Source: Shinella sp. XGS7 (GTDB taxonomy: Bacteria; Pseudomonadota; Gammaproteobacteria; Burkholderiales; Burkholderiaceae_C). Taken from it: a DNA stretch of 64,000 nucleotides. The stretch's first letter is position 1, and the number at the start of each line of letters is the position of its first letter. The position numbers and the translations under genes are program-made. Of the stretch, positions 34,885 to 45,727 are shown one piece after another. Where the stretch lies: NCBI RefSeq assembly GCF_020535565.1, contig NZ_CP084758.1:4601001-4665000 (forward strand). The letters are read 5' to 3'. Below the pieces are notes generated by a model that did not search any database, had not been told where the DNA came from, and worked only from the letters and a program-made list of their open reading frames with translations.

Positions 34885-36441
34885 TCAGGCCAGCTTGAAG
34901 ACGGCCACCGAGCGCGCCAGCTCGTCGGCCTGCTGCTGCAGGCTCTGGGCGGCGGCGGCGGACTGCTCCACCAGGGCGGCGTTCTGCTGGGTCATCTGGT
35001 CCAGATTGGCAATGGCCTGGCCGATCTGGTTGATGCCCGTGCTCTGCTCGTTCGTGGCCGAGCTGATCTCGCCCACGATGCCGCTCACCCGCTCGATGGC
35101 GCCCATGATCTCCTGCATGGTCTGACCGGCCCGCTCCACCAGCTGGGAGCCGCTGTCCACGCTCTCGCCGCTGGCCGTGATCAGCGCCTTGATCTCCTTG
35201 GCCGCATTGGCCGAGCGCTGGGCGAGTTCGCGCACTTCCTGCGCCACGACCGCAAAGCCCTTGCCCGCCTCCCCGGCACGCGCGGCCTCGACGCCGGCAT
35301 TGAGGGCCAGGAGGTTGGTCTGGAAGGCGATGTCGTCGATCACCTCGATGATCTGCTCGATCTGGCGCGAGGCGCCCTCGATGCGGCCCATGGTGTTCAC
35401 CACCTCGCCCACAACGCTGCCGCCGCGGCGCGCCACCTCGGCGGCCGTCAGCGCCAGCTGGCTGGCCTGGCGGGCAGAGTCGGCGTTGTGGGTGACGCTG
35501 GCGGTGAGCTGCTCCATGGCCGAGGCCGTCTGCTCCAGATTGGCCGCCGCCTGCTCGGTGCGCTGGCTCAGGTCCTGGCTGCCCACGGCCACCTCGCGCG
35601 AGGCGGTGGCGATGCTGTCGGTGGCCTGGCGCACCCCGCTCACCACCGTGGCCAGCGAGCCCTGCATGGCCGCCACGCCGCGCATCACGGCCGAGGTCTC
35701 GTCGCGCCCCTGCACCGTGATGGACTGGCTCAGGTCATGACGCGAGATCAGCTCGGCGCTGGACACCGCCGCCTTCAGCGGCGCCAGGATGGAGCGGATA
35801 TTGAAGAAGGTGTAGACCGCAATCACCGCGATGGCCACCAGCATGATGCCGACCAGGGCCAGACGGATGCTGCGCTCCTGCGTGGCCAGCTCCTTGACCA
35901 CCTGATCGGCACGATCATCAATCAGCTGGGTCATCTCACCCAGCTGCTTGTCCATCTCGCGCACCGGCCCCTTGATGGGCTCGGTGGCGCGGTTGGCGGC
36001 CGCGGTGTCGGCATAGCTATGGCGCACGACCTCGGCGTGGATGCCCTCGAAGCCCTGGCGGTAGCGCTCCAGGGCCTTGAGCATCTGGGGCGGCAGGGCC
36101 TTGATCTCGGGCGCGATATCCAGCGTGTCCATGGCTTTGAGGCCGCGGGTCACCTTCTCGTAGGCGCCATCCCAGTCGCGCTTGTAGCGCTCCACCGCCT
36201 TGTCGTCGGCCAGATTGATCAGCAGGTCTTTTTCATAGCGGCGCAGATTGCCCACGCTGGCCCGGATATTGGCCAGCTCGACCAGGCTGGCCACATCGTT
36301 GTCCTGGTAATGCGCGAACTGGGCCCGGGCCGTGGCCAGGCTCCAGAGCCCGCTGCCGCCGATGAGCAGCATGGCCAACATGGAGAGCGCGGCCAGGGCA
36401 TAAAGCCGCGTGCGTATGGTGAAGCGGTGCAGCGCCAACAT
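34885..36441 (-). CDS. Methyl-accepting chemotaxis protein
   Basis: 518 residues: cytoplasmic RTRLY start, membrane helix about 11-32, periplasmic four-helix-type sensor (about 33-188), second helix (about 190-212), HAMP, then the long signalling coiled coil. The highly conserved hairpin tip includes [15 protein letters not shown] and [19 protein letters not shown]. Signals to CheA/CheW to steer flagella. No pentapeptide tether for CheR/CheB at the C-terminus (ends VAVFKLA). Ligand unknown. It is adjacent to, and on the same strand as, hutF, with about 140 bases between. Confidence 0.92.
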   Translation of the reverse strand: MLALHRFTIRTRLYALAALSMLAMLLIGGSGLWSLATARAQFAHYQDNDVASLVELANIRASVGNLRRYEKDLLINLADDKAVERYKRDWDGAYEKVTRGLKAMDTLDIAPEIKALPPQMLKALERYRQGFEGIHAEVVRHSYADTAAANRATEPIKGPVREMDKQLGEMTQLIDDRADQVVKELATQERSIRLALVGIMLVAIAVIAVYTFFNIRSILAPLKAAVSSAELISRHDLSQSITVQGRDETSAVMRGVAAMQGSLATVVSGVRQATDSIATASREVAVGSQDLSQRTEQAAANLEQTASAMEQLTASVTHNADSARQASQLALTAAEVARRGGSVVGEVVNTMGRIEGASRQIEQIIEVIDDIAFQTNLLALNAGVEAARAGEAGKGFAVVAQEVRELAQRSANAAKEIKALITASGESVDSGSQLVERAGQTMQEIMGAIERVSGIVGEISSATNEQSTGINQIGQAIANLDQMTQQNAALVEQSAAAAQSLQQQADELARSVAVFKLA

Positions 36442-36583
36442 CGGACCTCCGAGTCACCCGGGGGCTGGGTGTGCGATAAGCGTACAACCAGCCTCCGGGC
36501 CTGAGAAGTCCCGCGCGCAAAGCCGAGTGGCTTCGTCCCCTATGCCGGGGTCAAGTCGGTACGGGCGCCGTGGCGCCCGGGGG

Positions 36584-37978
36584 TCAGTCCTTGCCCCAGA
36601 GCTCAGCCATGCAGGCCTCGAACTCGGCGGCGATGCGGGCTTCCTCGGCATGCCGGCCCTGGCTGAGCACCTGGCGCCCCGCCACATGGACGGCCGCCCA
36701 GACCGGGTCCTGGCTGGCAAAGAGCAGGCCGTCCAGGCGCTGGGCGGCGGGCAGGCCCAGCAGGCCGGAGCCACGGGTGTCCAGCACCAGGAAGTCGGCC
36801 CGGGCGCCGGGGCGCAGACCCCAGCTCGCCAGGCCGGCGGGTGCGGCGCTGCCGTCCAGGGCGGCCTGGTACAGGCGGGCGGCGCTGGAGGGCTGACCAC
36901 GCGCCGGATCGGCCGCCACATTGCGCTGCTGGCGCACCAGGCGCTGTCCATACTCCAGCCAGCGCAGTTCCTCCACCCAGGCGCGGGTGACATGGCTGTC
37001 CGAGCCCAGGCTCAGAGGCACGCCCTGGCCCAGCCAGCCCGGCAGATCGCAGGCGCCATCGCCCAGATTGGCCTCGGTGCCGGGGCAGATCACCACGCCC
37101 GCCCCACTGCGCGCCACCGCCTCGATCTCGGCCGGCTCACTGTGCGTGGCGTGCACCAGCTGCCAGCGCGCATCGGGCGCGAACTGCTCGCAGAGGTATT
37201 GCATGGGCCGCTGGCCGGTGGCGGCCAGGCAGTCACGCACCTCCTGCGGCTGCTCGCTGATGTGGATGTGGATGGGCAGCGGCGTGTCGCCCACCAGGGC
37301 CTGCAGGGCGCGGATATCGTCCGCATGCGCCGCCCGCAGCGAGTGCAGGGCCACGCCGGCATTCAGCAAGGGCCGGCCGGCGGCGTTGACGGCCTGGGCC
37401 GCGCGCCAGACCCAGGCCGCATCGGTGGCGAAGCGGCGCTGGTCGGGGCGCAGGGCCGGCTGGGCAAAGCCGGCATGGGCGTAGAGCACGGGCAGCAGGG
37501 TCAGGCCCAGGCCAGCGGTCTGGGCCGCCTCGGCCAGGGCCCAGCTCATGGCCAGGCCGTCGCCGGGGTAGGCGCTGCCATCTTCCTGGTGCTGCAGGTA
37601 GTGGAACTCGCAGACCTGGGTGTAGCCGCCGCGCAGCAGCTCCAGATAGAGCTGGGCCGCAATCGCCTGCAGTTGGCGCGGTCTGACCTGCAGGGCCAGG
37701 CCATACATGCGGTCGCGCCAGGACCAGAAGTCGTCCTCCCCCGCCTCGCGCCGCTCGGCCAGGCCGGCAAAGGCGCGCTGGAAGGCGTGGCTGTGGGCGT
37801 CGACCAGGCTGGGGATCACCGGGCCGTCGAGCCGCTGCACGCCCGCGGGCGCGGGCTGGCCGGCGCTGAAGCGGGTCCAATGGCCGCGGGCATCCAGCTC
37901 CATCAGGACCTGGCTTTGCCAGCCCCCGTCCAGCCAGGCCTGCGGCGCCCAGAAAGCTTGTGGCAGGGCGCCGCTCAT
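36584..37978 (-). CDS. hutF: Formimidoylglutamate deiminase
   Basis: 464 residues of the amidohydrolase superfamily. Metal site DAHSHAFQRAFAG, later HIHISEQP, HATHSE and SLGSDSH. HutF converts N-formimidoyl-glutamate into N-formyl-glutamate and ammonia, the step before HutG. Its ATG overlaps the hutG stop (ATGA), so the two enzymes of the five-step branch are made together. Last gene of the minus-strand hut operon. Confidence 0.92.
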   Translation of the reverse strand: MSGALPQAFWAPQAWLDGGWQSQVLMELDARGHWTRFSAGQPAPAGVQRLDGPVIPSLVDAHSHAFQRAFAGLAERREAGEDDFWSWRDRMYGLALQVRPRQLQAIAAQLYLELLRGGYTQVCEFHYLQHQEDGSAYPGDGLAMSWALAEAAQTAGLGLTLLPVLYAHAGFAQPALRPDQRRFATDAAWVWRAAQAVNAAGRPLLNAGVALHSLRAAHADDIRALQALVGDTPLPIHIHISEQPQEVRDCLAATGQRPMQYLCEQFAPDARWQLVHATHSEPAEIEAVARSGAGVVICPGTEANLGDGACDLPGWLGQGVPLSLGSDSHVTRAWVEELRWLEYGQRLVRQQRNVAADPARGQPSSAARLYQAALDGSAAPAGLASWGLRPGARADFLVLDTRGSGLLGLPAAQRLDGLLFASQDPVWAAVHVAGRQVLSQGRHAEEARIAAEFEACMAELWGKD

Positions 37979-38781
37979 GCTGCGGGCCTCCAGGCCAGCA
38001 GGGTTTGCAGCAGCTGCTTGAGCAGGGGCTGCACCCGGGCGGCGCGGGCCTCGTCATAGGCGAAGCTGCCGTCTTCCTGCATATAGCAGCTCCAGCACAT
38101 CTCCAGCTGCACCGCGTGCTGGTGGAGATCGGGCTGGCCGTAGTGGCGGGTGATGTGGCCGCCCTTGAATCGGCCGTTCACCACCTGGCTGTAGTCGCTC
38201 TGCGCGGCCAGCACCTCGCCCAGGCCCTGGGTGATGGCGGCATCGCAGCTGCGGCCGTCGGCCGTGCCCAGGTTCAGGTCCCAGAGCTTGCCCTCGAAAA
38301 GCCAGGGCAGCTCGGACTTGATGCTGTGGGCATCAAAGAGCAAGGCGTAGCCATGCGCGGCCTTGAGCCGGTCCAGCTCGCCCTGCAGGGCCTGGTGATA
38401 GGGGCGCCAATAGGCTTCGCGGCGGCGCAGCTTCTCGGCCGCGTCGGGCGCCTGGCCCTCCCGGTACAGCGGCTCGCCGCTGAAGAAACGGGTGGGGCAG
38501 AGCTCGGTGTTGGAGGCGCCCGGGTACATGGGCGTGTCCTCCGGCGGGCGGTTCAGGTCGATCAGATAGCGCGAGTAGCGCGGCACGATCAGGCTGGCAC
38601 CCAGCTCGGTGGCGATCTCGCCGTACAGGCGCTCCAGATGCCAGTCGGTGTCCTCGCTCTGCAGGGCGCGCGCCTGGTAGCGCGGCTGCTGGTCGGCGGG
38701 GATCTCGCTGCCCACATGGGGCATGCTGATCAGCAGGGGGCTGCGGCCGGGGCGCAGGGTGTACACGGATTCAGTGCTCAT
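37975..38781 (-). CDS. hutG: N-formylglutamate deformylase
   Basis: 268 residues from ATG 38781 (MSTESVYTLRPGRSPLL). Conserved SMPHVGSEIP, LIDLNRPPEDTP, FDAHSIKSE and VNGRFKGGHITRHYG identify the HutG/FGase family. It hydrolyses N-formylglutamate to glutamate plus formate, the end of the HutF route. It overlaps hutF and lies immediately after hutI (stop to start within a few bases), consistent with one transcript. Confidence 0.92.
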   Translation of the reverse strand: MSTESVYTLRPGRSPLLISMPHVGSEIPADQQPRYQARALQSEDTDWHLERLYGEIATELGASLIVPRYSRYLIDLNRPPEDTPMYPGASNTELCPTRFFSGEPLYREGQAPDAAEKLRRREAYWRPYHQALQGELDRLKAAHGYALLFDAHSIKSELPWLFEGKLWDLNLGTADGRSCDAAITQGLGEVLAAQSDYSQVVNGRFKGGHITRHYGQPDLHQHAVQLEMCWSCYMQEDGSFAYDEARAARVQPLLKQLLQTLLAWRPAA

Positions 38782-38783
38782 CT

Positions 38784-39980
38784 TCAGCTCGGCTGGCCGC
38801 CCCACACACGCTGACGCAGCGGGTTGCGGCCGAAGTAGTAGGAGAGTTCGTGGGGATGCTCCACATCCCAGACGCAGAAATCGGCGCGCAGGCCCGGCGC
38901 CAGGCGGCCGCGATCGGCCAGGCCCAGGGCGCGCGCGCCATGCTGGGTCACGCCGCGCAGCGCTTCCTCGGGGGTGAGCCGGAACAGGGTGCAGGCCATG
39001 TTCAGCATCAGCAGCAGGGAGAGCGTGGGCGAGGTGCCGGGGTTGTGGTCGGTGGACAGGGCGATGGGCACGCCCGCCTCGCGCAGCGCCGCCACCGGCG
39101 GCAGCTTGGTCTCACGCAGAAAGTAGTAGGCGCCGGGCAGCAGAGTCGCCACCGTGCCGCTGGCAGCCATGGCCTGCACGCCCTCGGGGCTCAGGTGCTC
39201 CAGATGGTCGCAGGACAGGGCGCCAAACTCGCAGGCCAGCTGGGTGCCGCCCTGGTCCGAGAGCTGTTCGGCATGCAGCTTGACCGGCAGGCCCAAGGCC
39301 CGGGCCGCTTCGAACACGCGCCGGGTCTGTGCGGGCGTGAAGCCTATGCCCTCGCAGAAGGCATCCACCGCGTCCACCAGGCCTTCGCGCTGCAGCGGGG
39401 GCATCCAGGCGCAGACGGCGTCCACATAGTCGTCCTGCCGGCCCTGGAACTCGGGCGGCAGGGCATGGGCGCCCAGATAGCTGGTGCGCACCTGGGCGCC
39501 CTGCAGGGCGCGGGCGGCGCGCAGGCAGCGGGCCTCGCTCGCCAGGTCCAGGCCGTAGCCGGACTTCACCTCGACGGTGGTCACGCCCTCGGCGATCAGC
39601 GCATCCAGGCGGCGCTGGGCCAGGCGCAGCAGCTCGGCCTCATCTGCCTCACGGGTGGCCGCCACGGTGGAGCGTATGCCCCCGCCCGCCCGGGCAATCT
39701 CTTCGTAGCTGGCGCCCTGCAGGCGCAGCTCGAACTCGCGCGCGCGCTGGCCGCCGTAGACCAGATGGGTGTGGCAGTCGATCAGGCCCGGCGTCAGAAC
39801 CGCGCCGCCCAGCTCATGCTCGGCGGCTGGCGTCAGGCCCGCCGGCAGCTCGGATTCCGGGCCCACCCAGGCGATGCGCTCGCCCTCGGTGATCAGGGCG
39901 CCCCGCTCCACCCAGCCCCAGGGCTGGGCACCGTCCAGGGTGGCCAGGCGCGCGCCGCGCCACAAGATCTTGTCCGTCAT
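38784..39980 (-). CDS. hutI: Imidazolonepropionase
   Basis: 398 residues. Metal-binding [10 protein letters not shown] near residue 70, VKSGYGLD in the middle, [10 protein letters not shown] and [12 protein letters not shown] near the end: the classic HutI pattern. It opens the imidazolone ring made by urocanase to give N-formimidoyl-glutamate. Third gene of the minus-strand operon hutC-hutD-hutI-hutG-hutF. Confidence 0.93.
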   Translation of the reverse strand: MTDKILWRGARLATLDGAQPWGWVERGALITEGERIAWVGPESELPAGLTPAAEHELGGAVLTPGLIDCHTHLVYGGQRAREFELRLQGASYEEIARAGGGIRSTVAATREADEAELLRLAQRRLDALIAEGVTTVEVKSGYGLDLASEARCLRAARALQGAQVRTSYLGAHALPPEFQGRQDDYVDAVCAWMPPLQREGLVDAVDAFCEGIGFTPAQTRRVFEAARALGLPVKLHAEQLSDQGGTQLACEFGALSCDHLEHLSPEGVQAMAASGTVATLLPGAYYFLRETKLPPVAALREAGVPIALSTDHNPGTSPTLSLLLMLNMACTLFRLTPEEALRGVTQHGARALGLADRGRLAPGLRADFCVWDVEHPHELSYYFGRNPLRQRVWGGQPS

Positions 39981-39987
39981 GCCGTCC

Positions 39988-40530
39988 TCATTCGCTCCAA
40001 CTCATCCACCAGGCCCCGCCCTGCCCTTCAAAGCGCAGGGGCTGGGCCACCGGCTGCTCGCACCAGGCCAGGCTCTGCGGTGCCAGCGTCATCGTGCGGC
40101 CGCCATGGCTCAGCACGCCGCCGGCGGCGCTGAACAGCCCCAGCCAGGCGCTGCCCTGGGCCTCGAAGGGTTGGTCCGCCGCCAGCACACGCATGCGCCC
40201 CTGGGCGCGCCGGTGCATCAGATTGAAGTCGCGCGTCGCGCCGTCCACCAGCTCGCAGTCGGGCGCCAGGCCACCGTCGAAGCTGAGGATCTCGCTGTCC
40301 GGATGCAGCTCATAGTCATAGAGCCGCACGCCGCGGCCCGTCAGCACCGCGAACCAGCGCTGCACGCCCTCGAAGGCCGAGAAGGGGCCGTCCGCCTCGA
40401 TGTCCGCCACGCTGATGCGCAGCGCCCATTGCGCAGGATGCGGCCAGGCCAGCAGCTCGCGGGTCCAGCCGCCGTTGTTCTTCCAGCGCTGCGGCGCCAC
40501 CTGGTCCGCCGAGATGATGCTCCAGCTCAT
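39988..40530 (-). CDS. hutD: HutD-family protein (Ves/DUF886 cupin)
   Basis: 180 residues, cupin-like: [14 protein letters not shown] start, [20 protein letters not shown] and a C-terminal [11 protein letters not shown]. HutD is carried in many hut operons and is thought to hold down histidine use under high flow, though its action is not settled. The start overlaps the hutC stop by 4 bases. Confidence 0.88.
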   Translation of the reverse strand: MSWSIISADQVAPQRWKNNGGWTRELLAWPHPAQWALRISVADIEADGPFSAFEGVQRWFAVLTGRGVRLYDYELHPDSEILSFDGGLAPDCELVDGATRDFNLMHRRAQGRMRVLAADQPFEAQGSAWLGLFSAAGGVLSHGGRTMTLAPQSLAWCEQPVAQPLRFEGQGGAWWMSWSE

Positions 40531-41249
40531 GCCTGAAACCCTCCTTCAAGAAGATAGCGCGAGCCCGGATGGGCCAGCCGCACCGAGGTCACCGCCACGC
40601 CGCGGCTGAAGCTCAGGCGCTTGACCACCAGACAGGGATCGCGACGGGCGATGCCCAGCAGCTTGGCTTCCTGCTCGCTGGGCAGGGTCGCCTCGATGGT
40701 ATAGCGGGCCTCGGACAGCGGCGCCACCTCCAGCAGATAGTGCGTGGGCGTGATGCGGCCAAAGTCCAGGCCCAGATAGTCGGGCGCGCAGGCCGGGTTC
40801 ACCAGGCGGTCCTCGCACTGGATGGCCACGCCGTTTTCCAGATGCACGATCACGCTGTGGAAGAGCGGCGCGCCGGGCTTGATCCCGAACTCGGCCGCCT
40901 GCTCGGGCGTGGCCTTGAGCTTCTCCCGCAGATGCACCTTGGCTTCATGGGCGTGGCCGCGCGCGGCGATCTCTTCATGCACGTCGCGCACCGTGAGCGT
41001 GGAGGCGATGCGGTGGATCTGGGCCACGAAGCTGCCCACGCCTTGCACCCGCTCGATCATGCCCTCCTGCACCAGCTCGCGCAGGGCGCGGTTCACCGTC
41101 ATGCGGCTCACCCCAAACTGGCCCACCAGCTCGGCCTCCGAGGGCAGCAGGTCGCCGGGCACCCAGCGCCCCGAGGCGATGCCCTCGCGCAGGAAGTTCT
41201 TGACCTTCAGGTACTGCGGCGCCGGGCCGTCCGGGGTCTTTCTTGGCAT
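40527..41249 (-). CDS. hutC: HutC, GntR-family repressor of the hut genes
   Basis: 240 residues. An N-terminal GntR winged helix (IASGRWVPGDLLPSEAELVGQFGVSRMTVNRAL) and a C-terminal UTRA effector domain (SVIVHLENGVAIQCEDRLVNP) that binds urocanate in known HutC. ATG 41249 (MPRKTPDG) is chosen; a further-upstream ATG at 41300 would run into the operator and hutU leader. Divergent from hutU. Confidence 0.9.
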   Translation of the reverse strand: MPRKTPDGPAPQYLKVKNFLREGIASGRWVPGDLLPSEAELVGQFGVSRMTVNRALRELVQEGMIERVQGVGSFVAQIHRIASTLTVRDVHEEIAARGHAHEAKVHLREKLKATPEQAAEFGIKPGAPLFHSVIVHLENGVAIQCEDRLVNPACAPDYLGLDFGRITPTHYLLEVAPLSEARYTIEATLPSEQEAKLLGIARRDPCLVVKRLSFSRGVAVTSVRLAHPGSRYLLEGGFQA

Positions 41250-41270
41250 GCCGGCATGGTACTTGACTGT

Positions 41271-41288
41271 ACTTGTATAGACAACTAC
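41271..41288. promoter_or_regulatory. HutC operator candidate
   Basis: An imperfect palindrome, TTGTATAGACAA, sits in the 83-bp gap between hutC and hutU, within ACTTGTATAGACAACTAC. Short TTGTAT-AGACAA-like palindromes are the usual GntR/HutC binding shape. It would control both directions. Confidence 0.5.
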
Positions 41289-41332
41289 ATTGCGCAGCAT
41301 CCCATCCCCGCATGCCTTCGCAGGAGACCGAC

Positions 41333-43033
41333 ATGCCCGATATGAGCAGCCCCACCCCCAGCACCGCCCGCGTGGTGCGCGCCGCCACCGGCACCGAAAT
41401 CACCGCCAAGAGCTGGATGACCGAAGCCCCGCTGCGCATGCTGATGAACAACCTCCACCCCGACGTCGCGGAAAACCCGCACGAACTGGTGGTCTATGGC
41501 GGCATCGGCCGCGCCGCCCGCACCTGGGCCGACTTCGACAAGATCGTCGCCTCGCTGCGCGATCTCGAAGAAAACGAGACGCTGATCGTGCAGTCCGGCA
41601 AGCCGGTCGGCATCTTCCGCACCCACAAGGACGCCCCGCGCGTGCTGATCGCCAACTCCAACCTCGTGCCGCACTGGGCCACCTGGGACCATTTCAACGA
41701 ACTGGATAAGAAGGGCCTTGCCATGTACGGCCAGATGACGGCCGGCTCGTGGATCTATATCGGCTCGCAGGGCATCGTCCAGGGTACCTACGAGACCTTC
41801 GTGGAAGCCGGCCGCCAGCACTATAACGGCGACCTCAAGGGCAAGTGGGCCCTCACCGGCGGTCTCGGCGGCATGGGCGGCGCGCAGCCCCTCGCCGCCG
41901 TCATGGCCGGGGCCGTCTCGCTGAACATCGAGTGCCAGCAGTCGCGCATCGACTTCCGCCTCAAGACCCGCTATGTGGACGAGCAGGCCCGGGATCTGGA
42001 CGACGCCATCGCCCGCATCCAGAAGTACACGGCCGAGAAGAAGGCCATCTCCATCGCCCTGCTGGGCAATGCCGCCGAGATCCTGCCCGAGCTGGTCAAG
42101 CGTGCCAAAGCCGGCACCGCACCCAAGCCCGACATGGTCACCGACCAGACCTCGGCGCATGACCCGATCAACGGCTACCTGCCGAAGGGCTGGACGATGG
42201 CCGAATGGAAGGCCAAGCGCGAAAGCGATCCGAAGGCCGTGGAAAAGGCCGCCCGCGCCTCCATGCGCGAGCATGTCGAAGCCATGATTGCCTTCCAGGA
42301 TATGGGCATCCCGACCTTCGACTACGGCAACAACATCCGCCAGGTCGCCAAGGAAGAAGGCCTTGAAAACGCCTTCGCCTTCCCGGGCTTCGTGCCGGCC
42401 TATATCCGCCCGCTGTTCTGCCAGGGCATCGGTCCGTTCCGCTGGGCCGCTCTGTCGGGCGATCCGGAAGACATCTACAAGACCGACGCCAAGGTGAAGG
42501 AACTGCTGCCCGACAACAAGCACCTGCACAACTGGCTGGACATGGCGAGGGAACGCATTTCCTTCCAGGGCCTGCCGGCGCGCATTTGCTGGGTCGGTCT
42601 CGGCGACCGTCATCGCCTGGGCCTCGCCTTCAACGAAATGGTGCGCAACGGCGAACTGAAGGCGCCGATCGTCATCGGCCGCGACCACCTCGACTCGGGT
42701 TCCGTCGCCTCGCCGAACCGCGAGACGGAAGCCATGAAGGACGGTTCGGACGCCGTGTCCGACTGGCCGCTGCTCAACGCCCTGCTCAACACCGCTTCCG
42801 GCGCGACCTGGGTGTCGCTCCATCATGGCGGCGGCGTCGGCATGGGCTTCTCGCAGCATTCGGGCGTCGTCATCTGCTGCGACGGTTCGGATGATGCCGC
42901 CGAGCGTGTCGGCCGCGTTCTGTGGAACGACCCGGCGACCGGCGTCATGCGCCACGCCGATGCGGGCTACGAGATCGCGCTGAACTGCGCCCGCGAAAAG
43001 GGCCTGCGCCTGCCGATGCTGAACAAGGCCTGA
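41333..43033 (+). CDS. hutU: Urocanate hydratase
   Basis: 566 residues from ATG 41333 ([10 protein letters not shown]), with an AGGAG site upstream. NAD-binding and family motifs: [34 protein letters not shown] and [15 protein letters not shown]. It turns urocanate into imidazolone propionate. Odd: most of the gene, especially the last 800 bases, prefers GTC, CTC, TCG, GAA and GGT codons as in rhizobia, whereas a middle part (about 41960-42150) looks like the host (CTG, GAG, GTG). The gene may be a mosaic of transferred and host sequence. Confidence 0.93.
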   Translation: MPDMSSPTPSTARVVRAATGTEITAKSWMTEAPLRMLMNNLHPDVAENPHELVVYGGIGRAARTWADFDKIVASLRDLEENETLIVQSGKPVGIFRTHKDAPRVLIANSNLVPHWATWDHFNELDKKGLAMYGQMTAGSWIYIGSQGIVQGTYETFVEAGRQHYNGDLKGKWALTGGLGGMGGAQPLAAVMAGAVSLNIECQQSRIDFRLKTRYVDEQARDLDDAIARIQKYTAEKKAISIALLGNAAEILPELVKRAKAGTAPKPDMVTDQTSAHDPINGYLPKGWTMAEWKAKRESDPKAVEKAARASMREHVEAMIAFQDMGIPTFDYGNNIRQVAKEEGLENAFAFPGFVPAYIRPLFCQGIGPFRWAALSGDPEDIYKTDAKVKELLPDNKHLHNWLDMARERISFQGLPARICWVGLGDRHRLGLAFNEMVRNGELKAPIVIGRDHLDSGSVASPNRETEAMKDGSDAVSDWPLLNALLNTASGATWVSLHHGGGVGMGFSQHSGVVICCDGSDDAAERVGRVLWNDPATGVMRHADAGYEIALNCAREKGLRLPMLNKA

Positions 43034-43055
43034 GCCCCTTATTCCGACCCCGATC

Positions 43056-44609
43056 ATGAGCATGAGCACCATCACCCTCACCCCCGGCGAACTGACGCTG
43101 GAGCAACTGCGCCAGATCCGCCACGGCGGCGTCACCCTGGCCCTGCATGCCAGCGCGACCGAGGCCATACGCCGCAGCGCCGCCGTCGTGCAGGCCGCGG
43201 CGGCCGGCGACGCGCCGGTCTACGGCATCAACACCGGCTTCGGCAAACTCGCCTCCAAGCGCATCAGCAAGGAAGAGCTGGCCACCCTGCAGCGCAACCT
43301 GATCCGCTCCCACTGCGTGGGCGTGGGCGAGCCCCTGGCCCCCAGCGTGGTGCGCCTGATGCTGGCCACCAAGGCGGCCTCGCTGGCGCGCGGCTTCTCC
43401 GGCGTGCGCGAGGCCGTGGTCCAGGCCCTGCTGGATGCCTTCAACGCCGGCCTGGTGCCCTATGTGCCGGCCCAGGGCTCGGTGGGCGCCTCGGGCGACC
43501 TGGCCCCGCTCTCGCACATGACCCTGGCCCTGATGGGCGAGGGCGAGATGCTGGTGGACGGCCGGCGCCTGCCCGCCGCCGCCGAGCTGGCCAAGGCCGG
43601 CCTGAAGCCCCTGGAGCTGCAGGCCAAGGAGGGCCTGGCCCTGATCAACGGCACCCAGACCAGCACCGCCCTGGCCCTGGAAGGCCTGATCCGCTTCGAG
43701 CAGGTCTATGCCTCGGCCATCGTCTCCGGCGCCCTGAGCCTGGACGCCGCCCGCGGCAGCGACGGCCCCTTCGATCCGCGCATCCACGAGGTGCGCGGCC
43801 AGCCCGGCCAGATCGAGGCCGCCCGCGCCTACCGCCAGATCCTGGCCGGCAGCGAGATCCGCCAGTCCCACAAGGAAGGTGATGACCGCGTGCAGGACCC
43901 CTACTGCCTGCGCTGCCAGCCCCAGGTCATGGGCGCCTGCCTGGACCAGGCCCGCTATGTGCGCGAGGTGCTGCTGCGCGAGGCCAATGCGGTGACCGAC
44001 AACCCCCTGGTCTTCGCCAATGCCGACGGCACGGCCTATATGGTCAGCGGTGGCAACTTCCACGCCGAGCCGGTGGCCCTGGCCGCCGACGCCCTGGCCT
44101 GCGCCATCTCCGAGGTGGGCGCCATCGCCGAGCGCCGCATTGCCATGCTGATCGACGCCAGCGTCTCCCGTCTGCCGCCCTTCCTGACCGAGAACGCCGG
44201 CTTGAACTCGGGCTTCATGATCGCCCACGTCACGGCCGCCGCCCTGGCCAGCGAGAACAAGAGCCTGGCCCACCCCGCCAGCGTGGACAGCCTGCCCACC
44301 AGCGCCAACCAGGAGGACCATGTCTCCATGGCCACCTTCGGCGCGCGCCGCCTGGGCAATATGCTGGACAACACGGCCCACATCATCGGCATCGAGCTGC
44401 TGGCCGCCAGCCAGGGCATCGAGTTCCTGCGCCCGCTGCGCAGCTCTCAGGCCCTCGAGGAGCTGCATGCCCTGGTCCGCCAGCATTGCCGCGCCATGCC
44501 CAGCGACCATTACCTGGCACCGGACATCGAGGCCGCCACCCGCCTGGTGAACGGGGGCGATGTGGCCCGCATCGCGGGCCAGCACAGCCCGCTGCGCGTC
44601 TACCCCTGA
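43056..44609 (+). CDS. hutH: Histidine ammonia-lyase
   Basis: 517 residues. The self-made MIO cofactor comes from Ala145-Ser146-Gly147 in [26 protein letters not shown] near residue 53 and NQEDHVSMA near 420 are family marks. It deaminates histidine to urocanate, the first step, whose product is the inducer sensed by HutC. It follows hutU closely (22 bases). Codon use returns to host style (CTG, AGC, GAG). Confidence 0.93.
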   Translation: MSMSTITLTPGELTLEQLRQIRHGGVTLALHASATEAIRRSAAVVQAAAAGDAPVYGINTGFGKLASKRISKEELATLQRNLIRSHCVGVGEPLAPSVVRLMLATKAASLARGFSGVREAVVQALLDAFNAGLVPYVPAQGSVGASGDLAPLSHMTLALMGEGEMLVDGRRLPAAAELAKAGLKPLELQAKEGLALINGTQTSTALALEGLIRFEQVYASAIVSGALSLDAARGSDGPFDPRIHEVRGQPGQIEAARAYRQILAGSEIRQSHKEGDDRVQDPYCLRCQPQVMGACLDQARYVREVLLREANAVTDNPLVFANADGTAYMVSGGNFHAEPVALAADALACAISEVGAIAERRIAMLIDASVSRLPPFLTENAGLNSGFMIAHVTAAALASENKSLAHPASVDSLPTSANQEDHVSMATFGARRLGNMLDNTAHIIGIELLAASQGIEFLRPLRSSQALEELHALVRQHCRAMPSDHYLAPDIEAATRLVNGGDVARIAGQHSPLRVYP

Positions 44610-44618
44610 GGCGAGGGG

Positions 44619-44639
44619 CCGGGGTCGGCAAGACCCCGG
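44619..44639 (+). terminator. Hairpin after hutH
   Basis: Perfect 8-bp stem CCGGGGTC/GACCCCGG with a 5-base loop, 9 bases after the hutH stop; no T run, so it is only a possible terminator. Confidence 0.4.
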
Positions 44640-44681
44640 TGCGCGGCGGGCCGATGAGGGCGCCTGCCCGTTGGGCTTAGC

Positions 44682-45530
44682 ATGCAGGCAAAGAGCCAGC
44701 CTGCAGGTCCCATGCGCCGTCGTCCCCGCCTGAACCTTCTGGGTGCCGTATTGGCCCCCCTCCTGGGCCTGGCCCTGACCCCAGCGGCGGGGGCCGGCGA
44801 CAGCGCAGCCCCCGCAGCAGCAGCCCAAAACACGGGCCTGCCGCCGCCGCTGCAGCTCTGCCTCTCCGACTTCCCGCCCTTCAATGCCGCCCACCTCAGC
44901 GAGGGCGGGCCGCTCGGGCGTATCGCGGTGCAGGCTTTTGCACGCGCCGGCCTGCGGGCCGAGCTGCGTTTCATGCCCTGGGCTCGCGTGCTCAAGGAGG
45001 GCGAGGCGGCCCAGTGCCTGATCGCCGGGCTCTGGCGCAATCCGGCCCGCGACCAGCTCTTTGCCTACGCCGGCCCCTACTACCAGGTGGAGCTGGGCTA
45101 CTTCACGCTCAAGGACCTAGCCCGCCTGCCCGAGCGCCTCAGCGACGCCCAGGCGGTGCGGCTGTGCGTGCAGCGCGGCACCTACCTGCCCGAGCCCCTG
45201 CTGCCGGTGCAGGCCCTGCTGCAGATGAACACCGACCTGAGCGGCTGCCTGCGCATGATGGGCACGGGCCGGGTGGACATGGTGTTTGGCGCGCGCGTGG
45301 CGGGCCAGCACTATCTGGACAGCCCGGCCGGCCTCGATCTGCGCGGCCATATCGCCTGGCGCGGTCCGGCCCTGGAGGTCAAGGACCATCTGCTGGCCAT
45401 CCACAAGACCCATCCCCAGCGCGATGCGCTGATCCAGGCCTTCAACCGCGGCCTGGCCCAGCTGCGTGCCGACGGCAGCTATCAGCGCCTGCTCCAGGCC
45501 GGCGGCCTGGGCACGGCCCAAAGCCCCTGA
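44682..45530 (+). CDS. Periplasmic amino-acid-type substrate-binding protein (SBP family 3)
   Basis: 282 residues. A signal peptide (MRRRPRLNLLGAVLAPLLGLALTPAAGAG; ATG 44682 or 44712) precedes the binding fold: LQLCLSDFPPFN at the start, GDGSYQRLL-like tail (RADGSYQRLLQAGG). Cys pairs (LCLSD, QCLIAG, VRLCV, GCLRMMG) may be disulfides. No permease or ATPase gene follows in the same style, so it may serve as a solitary sensor or import aid. Ligand unknown; neighbours (hutH before, an ABC system after) hint at nitrogen compounds. Confidence 0.78.
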   Translation: MQAKSQPAGPMRRRPRLNLLGAVLAPLLGLALTPAAGAGDSAAPAAAAQNTGLPPPLQLCLSDFPPFNAAHLSEGGPLGRIAVQAFARAGLRAELRFMPWARVLKEGEAAQCLIAGLWRNPARDQLFAYAGPYYQVELGYFTLKDLARLPERLSDAQAVRLCVQRGTYLPEPLLPVQALLQMNTDLSGCLRMMGTGRVDMVFGARVAGQHYLDSPAGLDLRGHIAWRGPALEVKDHLLAIHKTHPQRDALIQAFNRGLAQLRADGSYQRLLQAGGLGTAQSP

Positions 45531-45604
45531 GCCCCCCCGGCCCTCAATCCCCTAAGCTGCTCGGCACGTTGGCGCGCTCGCTGCGCGCACGGCTGTCCTG
45601 ATGC

Positions 45605-45620
45605 TGGCACGCCTTCTGCA
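45605..45620 (+). promoter_or_regulatory. Sigma-54 (RpoN) promoter candidate
   Basis: TGGCAC (45605-45610), five bases, CTGCA (45616-45620): GG and GC of the -24/-12 elements are separated by exactly ten bases, matching TGGCAC-N5-TTGCA with one mismatch. It stands 108 bases before the ABC operon start codon, in the 197-base gap that has no gene. Confidence 0.5.
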
Positions 45621-45727
45621 TGCACCGCTGTTGTTCGCAGTGCAGGGCACCGGGTGATTCCCGAGAGGCAAGTCCCGGTGCGCGCACCATCATTGAGCAC
45701 CCCTGTTCCACGGAGAGCCCTCGCATC

